NCBI GenBank assembly: GCA_963931925.1
Contig: OZ007570.1
Coordinates: forward strand, 2,413,037 to 2,477,036
Direction: 5' to 3'
Length of the DNA stretch: 64,000 nt
DNA from: Onchidella celtica
Taxonomy: Eukaryota > Mollusca > Gastropoda > Systellommatophora > Onchidiidae
Shown here: one piece after another, positions 35,115-45,345 of the stretch
Layout of the letters: every line of letters starts with the position of its first letter
How positions within the stretch are numbered: position 1 is the first letter of the stretch
Translations under genes and position numbers: made by a program
The notes under the pieces: generated by a model
What the model saw: only the letters and a program-made list of their open reading frames with translations
Told to the model about the DNA's origin: nothing
Databases searched by the model: none

Positions 35115-36419
35115 CTAGGCTCGACTAAGGTAGTCGGCGATATGATTGCTGGTTCCTGGAATTGGTTGAATAACGAAGGTGTACGGCTGCAAAGCCAATG
35201 CCCATCTAGACAAGCGTGGGCTGGACGAACGATTCTTCGACAAAAATGTCAGTGGCTTGTGGTCTGTCTGGATACAAAATTCTCGTCCCATGAGATAACG
35301 TCCTAGTTTCTGGACGGACCAGACAATGGCAAGACACTCACGCTCTATCACAGAATACTTTCTTTCTCTCTGCAATAACTTCCTACTGACATAACATACA
35401 GGATGGAGACATTCGTTCTTCTCCTGTAGAAGACAAGCGCCGACACCAGAGTCCGACGCATCCGTTCTGAGGATAAAATTAGATCGAAAATCGGGTAATA
35501 TCAGAATGGGTGACGATGATAATGCTGTCACCAAATTATCAAATGATGTCTGACATTCAGACGTCCACTGGACCTTATCGGGTTGTCCCTTCTTAGTAAG
35601 GTCAGTAAGAGAAGATGACAAGGAGGAAAAATTTGGAATGAACTTTCTGTAATAATTTAAAATTCCCACTAAGCTTCTGACTTGTTTCTTTGTTTTAGGG
35701 ATTTGCAACCCTACTAACTTGTCAATTTTTGTTTCTTCAGGTCTCTGAACACCTCTACCCACAATATGTCCTAAGAATATTATCTCTGGACATGCCAAAT
35801 CCATCTTTGCGGGTTTAGCAGTTAACCCAAAATGACGTAATCGTTTAAAAATTACTGTTAGTGTCTGAATATGCTCAGACCATGTCGACGTATGGCATGC
35901 TATATCATCAAAGAATGACACGACATTAGGTATGTCCTTCAACACTAGTCTCATTAATCGTGCAAACGTCGCTGGCGCGTTTACCAACCCAAATGGCATG
36001 ACCTTAAATTGGAATAATCCAATGGGCGTTTGGAACGCCGTGTATTGTTTAGACTCCTCAGTAAGCGGGATTTCCCAATAACCTTTCGTTAAATCAATCT
36101 TGGAAAACCACGTGGACCCGGCCAATGAAGCTATTAATTCCTCCTGAAACGGAATAGGCTCCCTATCGCCTACCGTTATAGTGTTCAATCTTCGAAAATC
36201 AATACAGAACCGCACCGATCCATCAAGTTTTTTCACGAGGACGATGGGTGATGAATACGGCGATGTTGATGGTTCTATCACATCTAACTTCAACATTGAC
36301 TCAACTTCCTTTATGACTCTATCTCTCGAAGAAAAAGGCAACGGATACGGTCTAAGAAATACTGGCTTATCCGAAGTCAACTTTATTTGGTGCTGGATCA
36401 CCGTAGTGCGACCCGGCAA
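35115..36419 (-). CDS. RT and RNase H part of the pol of retrotransposon 2
   Basis: A 434-codon open frame entered from upstream by frame continuity, not from its own ATG (the first codon used is TTG). The RT blocks are RFCIDFRRLN, FSKIDLTKGYWEI and MPFGLVNAPATFARL, with the catalytic box FFDD in place of the more common YxDD. Gypsy-type RNase H follows (RTDASDSGVG, ERECLAIVW, QTDHKPL), ending in NHIADYLSRA and stop. The domains look complete. A frame break at about 36490, by a run of six A read on minus, separates it from the preceding integrase tail. In element 1 the same junction is continuous. Confidence 0.93.
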   Translation of the reverse strand: MPGRTTVIQHQIKLTSDKPVFLRPYPLPFSSRDRVIKEVESMLKLDVIEPSTSPYSSPIVLVKKLDGSVRFCIDFRRLNTITVGDREPIPFQEELIASLAGSTWFSKIDLTKGYWEIPLTEESKQYTAFQTPIGLFQFKVMPFGLVNAPATFARLMRLVLKDIPNVVSFFDDIACHTSTWSEHIQTLTVIFKRLRHFGLTAKPAKMDLACPEIIFLGHIVGRGVQRPEETKIDKLVGLQIPKTKKQVRSLVGILNYYRKFIPNFSSLSSSLTDLTKKGQPDKVQWTSECQTSFDNLVTALSSSPILILPDFRSNFILRTDASDSGVGACLLQEKNECLHPVCYVSRKLLQRERKYSVIERECLAIVWSVQKLGRYLMGREFCIQTDHKPLTFLSKNRSSSPRLSRWALALQPYTFVIQPIPGTSNHIADYLSRA

Positions 36420-36492
36420 ATCCGTAACAACATCCGGAAATGACGCTACGAGGGTCTCAAGTTCCCTACTCCTTGAACTTGTAAGGTCAGGG

Positions 36493-37080
36493 TTAATTTT
36501 TTACGTCCCTGTAACCTTGTGTCGGAGTTAACTCCGGCAATTGAATTTGTAACTCCTCCTGCGCCTCGGTGTCGCTTACGTCACAGTCCAACTGGTCTAC
36601 GACCCCCGTACAAGCAGTAGAGAAGACAGTCTCCTCTGGTCTTGTCTGTGCACACAGATACTGTGGTCTCTCATAAAATCTCTGTAGCATATTAACATGG
36701 AAAACCTTACTCGCTCCATCAATGTGGATAGCGTAATCTACCTTTGAAACAACTCGCTCAATAACATAAGGACCTTTCCATGTCATCAATAACTTATTAT
36801 GGTCCGTAGGTAACAACAACAGAACCTTGTCTCCTGGCTTAAAAATTCTCAGTTTGGAACCTCTATCTTTATAGTCTTTTGCTCTTTTCGAAGCGATACC
36901 AGAAGCTTCTTCTGCTATAGTGCGCGCTGAAGATAGTCTTTCTCTTAAATCAACAAGGTACTGAAACCTTTTTAAACGGTTCCGAAACCGTGGGGATCTT
37001 TTGAAGAGGAGCCTGGGGTGAACGACCCTTATGCGTCGTCTTTTGGCACGCACTGCACGTCTTACAATATAACCGCACAT
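36493..37080 (-). pseudogene. Integrase C-terminal domain of retrotransposon 2, out of frame on both sides
   Basis: From about residue 38 the frame matches the integrase tail of element 1: YLVDLRERL, a KPGDKVLLLLP block, MTWKGPYVIERV (GPY motif) and FHVNMLQRFY. The first 37 residues are the zinc-site region read in the wrong frame. The DDE catalytic core that should come before it is absent. The frame ends in TAA at 36493-36495, just before the RT frame opens one base out of register. Confidence 0.85.
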
Positions 37081-39298
37081 CTCTATGTATCGATGGCCAA
37101 TAAAAATCTTTTAGAACTCTCTCCTTGGTTCTAGCACTTCCCATATGACCCGCTAATGGAACATCATGGGCCAGACGCAATACTGTAGCAATTAACGACC
37201 GTGGCACGACGACCTGCTTTTGAACAGAAGCCACTGTGACGTACATACGGAACAGAATGCCCCCCTGGACAAAAAAAGAAGATGACCCGTTCTTATATCT
37301 CCTCGTTTTCTCGGTTCGCGCCTCCCCAAAGCATGGGTTTAATGATGGGTCCTCCCTTTGTAATCTCGCCAAGCGCTCTGGCGTGATATCTAGGTTGACC
37401 GCTGGCGTCGCCAAAGGTCTAATCTTATCTTTATCCGCTACCCGTCGACGTGTTTCGACCGCGGCGCAAAAGTCAATACCTTTTGATTGCGACCATGCTT
37501 GCACGTTCTCATCTGAAGGGGAAACGACCCGTGATACATTCCCAATGATGAGCTGGGCGCCTGGAAAACAACCAACGACTGCTTCGACTTCCCCGCTAAG
37601 GAAAGGTGTATCTATCATTATTTTTGCCATGGGTAATTTCTCAATGGCCCCCGAAAATTGGATGCACGGGACAGTCTCACCTGTAAGCTGTGAATCCCGA
37701 ATGCAGTCCCTATGCACTCCCACAACGGTAGATCCTGTATCTCGTAAAACCGAGACCGGTTCGTCCCCAACAAACCCCGGATAAACCCTAAGACCACCTC
37801 CTGTATGACATGAATTTATGACGGGGATCTTTCTCCCACAAGGTAAAACACCGGAAGATAATAACTTCTCACAACTGGGACACTTAGAATACTGTCCGCC
37901 TCCGTTGTCCGATGTAACACACGCAGCCGCATGATGAAATTTATTTGGGGAACATGGACTGGAGCTACTGTCCACGTTCGCCGCTATCCTACCTGCAGGG
38001 CAGTTCACGCTGATGTGATCCGCTCTACCGCAGTTCCAACACTTCGCGGCCCTACACTCGCGTGAAAAGTGGCCCACGCGTCCGCAAGTCCAACACTCCG
38101 CTCCCTGTGCTGCACTCGGCCTGGGTCCCCGTGACCCCTCGCGACCGGAACTAGAGTCCCTATGCCGTCGGTCATCGGCAAAGGTCACAACTCGCCCCCG
38201 GCCATTACCGCGACCTAGCCCTCCTGCTCGGTCAAACTTACCGGATCCATACGCCGGTGATTGGTGATAGCCCCTACGGTGCCCCTGGGCTTGCCCGCTA
38301 TAGGCACCACGCTGACGCGACCTGTCCCCAAGTCCTGCCGGCGACCTCTCGACAACGGCGACGTACCCCGCATCTTGGACGTACGCCCTGGCGACCGGTT
38401 TGGACGGATGTGCCGTACGGTATGCCTCCGCCAACTTAGACGCCTCCTGCACCGTCGCGGGTTCGTTCTCTTTCAGGAAAGCCACCAGATCTTTGTGGCA
38501 CGACGCGTACAGCTGGTCACGGATCATTAGGTCTTTCAGTTTAGCGAAATCCGTGCCCACATGCGCCAAGTCTACCCAGTTCGCGAAATACTCAGTTAGT
38601 CTCGCGACGAAGGCAGCAAAGTCCTCCCTGGTATCTGCACGTGCTCGCCTAAACTGCTCCCGGAAATATTCCTCGGTACGCGCAAATCGGCGAAGCAGCA
38701 AAGCCTTCAGCTTATCGTAATCTTGCACGTCTTCGCGCTGTAGCTCTTTAAAGTATGTTAACGCTCGCCCCTGCAATAGCGACGCCAGGTACGTGGCCCA
38801 TAATTCCTTATTTTCCCCCCATTGCAATTGTGCGTTCAGTTCGAACCTGTAAAGGAAGGCGTCTATGTCGTCCTTCCGGTCGTCGAACGTAGGGAGCTTA
38901 ATCCTAACGCCACCTTTATTGTGTACCTGCCGCTCAACTGTTTCTGTTGGCGCATTCTTTTTGATTTCCAACTCGGCGATCTTTACTTGCGCCTCTATCT
39001 CCTTTAACCTTATCTCCCTTTCCTGCTCCCTATCCTGTCTCTCCTGTCGCTGAGCTTCTAACTCCTTTAACTTAAACTCTCTTTCCTGCTCCTTATCCTT
39101 AGCCTCTCTCTCCTGTTGCTGGGCCTTAGCCTCTCTTTCCTCTTCTCTCTGTCGCTCTTGAGCCTCTTTTTCTCGCTCTCTATCCTTAGCACGCTCATCG
39201 CGCAAATCCGCCTGCTGTTCTTTAATCCAGCCGCGTAGCTCCTCTCCCTCCAGGCCAAGTTCCTTACCCAACTTCATTAGTTGCTGGAGTTCCGCCAT
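36950..39298 (-). CDS. Gag, protease and integrase zinc domain of retrotransposon 2 (truncated by deletion)
   Basis: The ATG at 39298 opens 782 codons. In order: a strongly charged E/R/K/Q segment (about 28-115, long predicted coiled coil); the Gag core; an RG-rich stretch (about 325-395); two tandem CCHC knuckles (CWTCGRVGHFSREC and CWNCGRADHISVNC, about 400-433); an aspartic protease with RDTGS (about 516); and the integrase HHCC site (HDVPLAGH, then CKTCSACQ, about 708-752). It then runs through the deletion junction at about residue 775 into a wrong-frame stop. Element 1 has one knuckle and DSG; this has two knuckles and DTG, so the two are different families of the same clade. Confidence 0.92.
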   Translation of the reverse strand: MAELQQLMKLGKELGLEGEELRGWIKEQQADLRDERAKDREREKEAQERQREEEREAKAQQQEREAKDKEQEREFKLKELEAQRQERQDREQEREIRLKEIEAQVKIAELEIKKNAPTETVERQVHNKGGVRIKLPTFDDRKDDIDAFLYRFELNAQLQWGENKELWATYLASLLQGRALTYFKELQREDVQDYDKLKALLLRRFARTEEYFREQFRRARADTREDFAAFVARLTEYFANWVDLAHVGTDFAKLKDLMIRDQLYASCHKDLVAFLKENEPATVQEASKLAEAYRTAHPSKPVARAYVQDAGYVAVVERSPAGLGDRSRQRGAYSGQAQGHRRGYHQSPAYGSGKFDRAGGLGRGNGRGRVVTFADDRRHRDSSSGREGSRGPRPSAAQGAECWTCGRVGHFSRECRAAKCWNCGRADHISVNCPAGRIAANVDSSSSPCSPNKFHHAAACVTSDNGGGQYSKCPSCEKLLSSGVLPCGRKIPVINSCHTGGGLRVYPGFVGDEPVSVLRDTGSTVVGVHRDCIRDSQLTGETVPCIQFSGAIEKLPMAKIMIDTPFLSGEVEAVVGCFPGAQLIIGNVSRVVSPSDENVQAWSQSKGIDFCAAVETRRRVADKDKIRPLATPAVNLDITPERLARLQREDPSLNPCFGEARTEKTRRYKNGSSSFFVQGGILFRMYVTVASVQKQVVVPRSLIATVLRLAHDVPLAGHMGSARTKERVLKDFYWPSIHRDVRLYCKTCSACQKTTHKGRSPQAPLQKIPTVSEPFKKVSVPC

Positions 39299-40247
39299 TT
39301 CACAGATTTATGGTTATGGTATATATTTAAAAAAACGGCTAACCTGTCGGTATGATAACTAACGACACGACCAGAGACCTGAGATCACACCAGATATAAC
39401 AATACCCAATTCAGAATACAATTCAGAAATATACCTTTACAGCACAACTAATTCCACATCTACAAAATGCATAGCACCATTAATTATAAAAAGAATAGAA
39501 AAGACAAGAATAAGGAAATTTAGTAGAAGGACCACAAGTACGTCAAGGACAACGAACCAGACTAGGACAAAGCTTCTACAAAAAAAAACTATAATGGAAA
39601 AAAAAAATGCAACCTACTACGCCGATTACACAACACGGTACGACCGAGAACAGAGTCTGAAAAAAAAAGAACGTATCTATAGAAAGGTAGAAGAGGGACA
39701 AGAGAAACGTCTTCCTAAAACAACGAGGAAGATAGAACGCTACAATCTAAACAAAAATACAGGTCCCTACAGAACTGGTCACTGTGATGAACGAAGTTCC
39801 AAAGTTTACCACACCTTTTTAAAAGGATAAACTAAGTTCAACACAGCAAACCCGCGCCACCGCCCGTATAATCAATAACGACAACAAAAACAGCAAAAAC
39901 AGGGAAAAAGACAGATCAAAGGGACAGCCCACAATCCAGGGCACAAAATTTCAGCTTCACTTAACTTTGAATTTTGAGTTTAACTCCTCCCCTTAATCGG
40001 AGCTCTGGCTGCTTGTCTCCTCAGGCTGCACGCACACTCTGCAGAAATTTAAGAACACATTAATACATATTCATCAAAATACATGCATCAATACATATTC
40101 ATAAATATACATAAATCATATCATGAAAATTCCATTCATCCCACGAACAAAGACAACAGCATGAATTCCTAGCACAACAGAAAAACAACTAGATATAACG
40201 AATACAGAATGTCAGAATGACCACAGGTAAACAGGACGAGCCCCCAG
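39299..40247 (-). other. Leader and primer-binding site of retrotransposon 2
   Basis: The primer site on minus at 40246-40229 reads TGGGGGCTCGTCCTGTTT one base after the LTR. Its first 13 bases fit the 3' end of tRNA-Pro as used by many retroelements. The remaining leader is non-coding. Confidence 0.75.
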
Positions 40248-41432
40248 TGTCACAAATCCCAGACGGGGAGATGTAATAGTTTATGACAGGACAACAATCA
40301 CGAACAAACAAGTTAACACTTAACAGAACAATCCATCAGACTCACACATTTATTAAACATAATTATACATATAATAGCGCAATTACATACATTATATTAT
40401 GGAAATGACTGCCGTACAACGGCCTTATTCTCACACACACGCTCCCTCGGATCCACAATCCGGTAGTTACTCCTAAAGGCACTTCGGCCTCAGCCTCTCC
40501 CCTCAGGGCCTTAATAGTACATTAATGATTCACTGGCACCGCAGTCTCTCAATATCACCTTCCTATTGTCATACACCTTAGCACTCCCCTAGCACCTCCG
40601 CAGGGCAATAACACATTATTATTTCCATAGCCATCAACATGGCAACAACATAATATCAGTTCACTAGCCTATCAACATGGCAACAACATAGTATCTCATT
40701 CACTCTCATATCTACGTCCCTGTCCGTGACCTGACTGCCACGACTTTATGTGCCTCTACTGTCCTGCACTGACAGCCTCACTTCTGGCCTATGTGTGGCC
40801 TCCGGCCCTATGCTGGCCTATCCCCTGTGCTCCTCGAGGTGGCTCTGCGGCCCGTCCCCGACACCTACAAGAATAACATTACATTGGTATAATACCCTAC
40901 CATTTCTATTCACTCCACCTCTCCTTACAATCCATGAAGCGTACACACACTAGTTCACCTTTCACTCACCACACATCTTACGGTAACACACCTCCATCGG
41001 AGTACACACTACTCACTCGCGCTACAAATCCATGAACTCACTTTCATCTATCGCTCATGGCGCACATTGCTATATCCAATATCAAGGACTTCCACATTCC
41101 TCACATATACTTATTCACATCATGGTAATAGACGAATATAATATAATACATCAATCATAATAATCAATCAACATTCTACATACCAGTCATAACTGGAAAG
41201 ACTCTCACTAGTCTTCTCGACTGCTTCCTTTTATCTCTGCCCGATGGGCTATTATTCACAGATCCGCTCCCTAGGACCTTCTAACTTGCAGTGATAGTTA
41301 TACAGCGCTTTCGCCTCCTTCAGACTCCGCACTCATGACATGCACGACTTTTCTTCCCTGTCTCCGTGCGTTAATTTTACTCTCCTCCTTTCCCCCCGTA
41401 ATTATTAACTATCGCTCACTCCACTCGTGACA
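40248..41432 (-). repeat. 5' LTR of retrotransposon 2
   Basis: 1185 bp, apparently identical to 33581-34765. Short open frames repeated in every LTR copy (for example 40750-40953) are LTR sequence, not genes. Confidence 0.95.
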
Positions 41433-42043
41433 CTGACTTCCCACGACGGAGGCAAAACGAAACTGTTTGTTATCCGAGACATCCCTGACTTCCCACGACG
41501 TTATCCGAGACATCCCTGACTTCCCACGACGGAGGCAAAACGAAACTGTTTGTTATCCGAGACATCCCTGACTTCCCACGACGTTATCCGAGACATCCCT
41601 GACTTCCCACGACGTTATCCGAGACATCCCTGACTTCCCACGACGTTATCCGAGACATCCCTGACTTCCCACGACGTTATCCGAGACATCCCTGACTTCC
41701 CACGACGTTATCCGAGACATCCCTGACTTCCCACGACGTTATCCGAGACATCCCTGACTTCCCACGACGTTATCCGAGACATCCCTGACTTCCCACGACG
41801 TTATCCGAGACATCCCTGACTTCCCACGACGTTATCCGAGACATCCCTGACTTCCCACGACGTTATCCGAGACATCCCTGACTTCCCACGACGTTATCCG
41901 AGACATCCCTGACTTCCCACGACGTTATCCGAGACATCCCTGACTTCCCACGACGTTATCCGAGACATCCCTGACTTCCCACGACGTTATCCGAGACATC
42001 CCTGACTTCCCACGACGTTATCCGAGACATCCCTGACTTCCCA
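41433..42043 (+). repeat. Satellite array continued, mainly 31-bp short units
   Basis: After two mixed long units, the array becomes about 15 copies of a 31-bp unit made of GTTATCCGAGACATCC and CTGACTTCCCACGAC. The long unit has lost its GGAGGCAAAAC...AACTGTTT portion. The array ends at 42043, where sequence passes into a MITE. Confidence 0.93.
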
Positions 42044-42272
42044 TAGAATAGCGGAAGGACCGTCCCTTCTTTCAGTGTTACGCCTACAACTTGCGCGCGT
42101 ATAAAGACGGTGAATACTACTCACACAGCTCTATGGTACTACACTTCTTCGTTCAATTATAAAGGGGTGTGGTGCAAATTGTTGCATTGTTGACATGGGA
42201 TGATACGCGCGCAAGTCGACGGACGGAAAAAGAGGAGTTGAGCCGTCTCGGTATCCTGTGTCTCGGCTGTTG
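42044..42272 (+). mobile_element. MITE family M2, copy 1, left end missing
   Basis: Homologous in reverse orientation to 52207-52446. Shared blocks include AAAGGGGTGTGG, TTGCATTGTTGACATGG, GATGATACG and CTCTATGGTA. The right end GTCTCGGTATCCTGTGTCTC is inverted-repeat-like to the far end of copy 2. The left terminus is replaced by the satellite array. Confidence 0.65.
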
Positions 42273-43227
42273 TGCTTGATCTCAAGGGTTAGAACTGCTG
42301 TCGCCTTTAACCAAGTTGAAATCCTTTTTTACTCCCATGATGGAGTGGGCGGGGGGGGGGGGGGTGGGAGCAGGCAAAAAGAAAAAAAAACACCTTTACA
42401 GATGACTTAGAGAGGGTGGCGGAGTGCGTAATGAGACATCAGTGAATGCGAGGGAAATTCACACACGAGCGCATGGGAATTTGGGTTTCATCTCGACACA
42501 GTTGCCGCCCATTTTGCTCATCAAAATACGAACAGTTCAAAACATGACGAAAGGCGGGAGAAGACACACGGCGACGCCCCACTTCTTTAGTTCCAATAAT
42601 GATAATCCTCCACTGATCTACCACTGTTGCACGCCTGAGTTGTAGACCACAAATCTAACATACTCACGGAAAGAGACAGCTGTTTCAAAAGGTGGCAAAA
42701 GGGCGTGAATTACTATCACTAGTGTCAAGATTGTAAAGCTGCCGAGACATAATGTTCAACATTGTCCCCTAGCGCGACTTCTACCAGGAACGACTTTCAG
42801 TTTCAGCCAGTAAAACTAATCAGAAACACAGAGAAGGTGAAGTACTAATTACTATCGTAGGAAAACGAAAAGAGAACCCAAGGCTCAGCGCTCATTGGGA
42901 ATGACAGAGGGAAGTAGGAAGATGAGAGCAATTTAAAAGATGACTATGGAAAGAAAAAGCCAGTGAGACAAACAGACATTAGGAGAGAGGCAGAACGAGA
43001 GAAGAATGACCCCAAAGAAAGAGATATTAATATGGAACTCAAGAATTTGGTGTGAGAAATATTATTGTAACCCTTTAGTTAGTGAAACAGGCGGTGGCAA
43101 GCACAAAACACTTTACCTACACTCTGATAAAAACAAATCAGCTCGTGTGTTAAGTGATAGTACATGTAATGCACTTTGGGATGTCCTCACGTGAACAACT
43201 GTCCTTTTGTGAATATTATTTTGTTGT
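42273..43227. other. No gene supported
   Basis: Contains a G run at about 42351-42364. No coding signal. Confidence 0.4.
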
Positions 43228-43292
43228 TGTTGTAGTTGTTGTAGTTGTTGCTGTTGTTGTTGTTGTTGTTGTTGTTACTGTTGTTGTTTTTC
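43228..43292 (+). repeat. (GTT)n microsatellite
   Basis: Near-continuous TTG triplets with a few interruptions. Confidence 0.9.
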
Positions 43293-43380
43293 AACCGTTT
43301 CTTAAAATTTCAAATAATTGCAGCTGAAAAGCCTGCCTTTCGTATTTCCTGCTTCAATACTCTACAGTCATATTTAAATA

Positions 43381-43817
43381 AAGGAAGTGTATATCCGTAC
43401 AACATGTTCACCAAAAAGCGCGGCTGGTGAAGGCTTGCTGAAACAAAACTTGGTATGGTGTTCACGAATTTAAAGTGACAACACATGGAATAGTCAGATG
43501 GACCTGGGGGCGTAAGGGTCTAGTCAGTTTGTATCAACGGGCGGTAGACAGATTGACTAATCAGGCGAAAAGGGGTTGGGGTAGCCATTGGTGATCGACA
43601 TACACTCAAGTATATTATTAGCGCAGATCACGCAATCTCCGAGCAGAAGTCGGATTGTTTTGCTACTAAGCCGATTCATATTTTTAAAAACTATGCAAAT
43701 TAACAAGGTCAGTAATATAGTATTCCGGTGTGTGTTCTACGTCATCGAATTGTGTGCGTTGTACGGATATGCACTGCCCATATCTGTACAACATGTTGTA
43801 CGGATATGCGCTTCCTT
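43381..43817 (+). mobile_element. MITE family M1, copy 2 (437 bp) with TIRs and 5-bp duplication
   Basis: The start AAGGAAGTGTATATCCGTAC is matched inversely by the end (AAGGAAGCGCATATCCGTAC on the other strand), 28-bp TIRs with two mismatches. The flanks are AAATA on both sides (43376-43380 and 43818-43822). The interior is near-identical to 23681-24120. Confidence 0.85.
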
Positions 43818-43822
43818 AAATA

Positions 43823-45114
43823 AAAGCAACATTATTTTAATGTCTGCCTTATCATAACGAACTGTACAAGGGAGTAATCATTGTATGGTACAGACTGCCC
43901 TTGCTATTCATCTAGGGACATTTGTTCACGCATGGACATGACAAATTTACAAAGTTCGACTGACCTAGGCGGGTGCGATACGCCTCCGGAATTTTGAAGA
44001 CCCGCGCTCTGATCACAAAAGGATGCTCACAGAAAGTATTTGGAGCCAAATTAAGAAACATTCAAACGTAAAAAAAGGAAGACAATTTTCGTCGATCAGG
44101 CAAAATGCAGGGTCCCTGTAACTCGAGACAATAGGACACGCAAACGGTGATAACAGAACCGAACTGTTCGGGGAAGGACACACAGACAGACTGATATAAA
44201 AGAGGTAGCAAAAAGACAAGAAGAGCACTAAAACCACATAATGCCCGGTCATTCCACAATTGCCTTTGGAAGTCATTTTTTGGGTGTTTTGAGATGAAAT
44301 GCTCACCCTAATCAAACAATCATGTTGCAGCGTTTAACAGTCACAGTTACATTGTTTTGTTTCGTTGACTTACGAGTTTTTAAACGAAAACCCACATCCA
44401 CCTAAATCACCATTTACGCTGTTGCTAGGGGAGCGTAGACTAATTACAAAGCCAAACAGAGAAAATACTGAGTGGTGTTAGCAATAGCTTTCTATGTGAA
44501 TTACTACGCCCTCCTAACAACAACTACCACTATATTCGAAGTAAACAGTTTTCTTTGATTTTTAAAACACACCAAAAAATGACTTAGGTAATTGTGGAAT
44601 GAGCGTGACAATAACTTAAAGAATAAAGAAAAATGTAGAAAGAATTACAAACAATAATTTATGTATTATCAACTGAATTTCAGAAACATTAAATTTTACA
44701 CGAATGGGAAACAAACATACATGTACACATACATACCACACCGCTGGAATGTTCAACAAACAACTTATTAAACTAAGCAGGGACAGAAAACAAAGAGTAA
44801 AGAACTGGCAGAACGAGGAAGTAAAACGTGGACACGTTCACAGTGACAAGGATCCGAATCGCACGCGGAGGAAACAATCGACCCCATACAAAAACAGACT
44901 AGGATAAGTTAGCGATAAGGAAAGACAAACACTGACATGATGGAGATGTAGTAGACAAGTCGCGATCATATTTCTTGTTTGTTCTACCACCATTTTCTGA
45001 AAATCTGGAGATCTGTTAGTGCAGAAGCGGTATAACAAAAGTACACTTTGACAGCTGTTTAAACGGCACTTATCAAGCTGTTTTCGCAGTTCCGATGGAA
45101 TCAAACTCCTTATC

Positions 45115-45115
<1 letters not shown>
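43823..45115. other. No gene supported
   Basis: A/T-rich intergenic or intronic DNA. Open stretches at 44013-44315 and 44704-44907 lack domains. Confidence 0.4.
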
Positions 45116-45147
<32 letters not shown>

Positions 45148-45345
45148 GATGGCATTTATATAGCGCATATCCATTTAAAATCCTCTATGCGCTTTACAGA
45201 AGCAACATGTCAACCACAGAGCAGAATGGAGCGCCTGCGAAGCGCTCAACACACTAGCTTCTTTCTCTCTCCCTGTCTCGCTCACTCTTTCTCTCTCTCT
45301 ACCTCTCTCCATCTCAGAGCAAATTGTAACGCAGCCTATTAGGCG
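45116..45345 (+). repeat. (AAT)n microsatellite plus a dispersed repeat with a 'TTTATATAGCGC' end
   Basis: Nine or so AAT units lead into GGCATTTATATAGCGCATA, with ATGCGCTTTACA 30 bp later in inverted relation. Similar TATATAGCGC/GCGCTTTACA elements are common in marine invertebrate genomes (from memory). The rest is CT-rich. Confidence 0.5.

Larger units (their letters stand above)
33581..41432 (-). mobile_element. LTR retrotransposon 2, Gmr1-type domain order, integrase core deleted
   Basis: 7852 bp, flanked by perfect 5-bp duplications CTGAC (33576-33580 and 41433-41437) inside the satellite. Both LTRs are 1185 bp and look identical over all the sequence compared, so insertion is very recent. 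On the minus strand the order is LTR, proline-tRNA-type primer site, leader, Gag with two CCHC knuckles, protease, integrase zinc site, [deletion], integrase C-terminus, RT, RNase H, purine tract and LTR. Integrase again precedes RT. Loss of all three integrase catalytic acids and two frame breaks make it non-autonomous as it stands. Confidence 0.95.
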
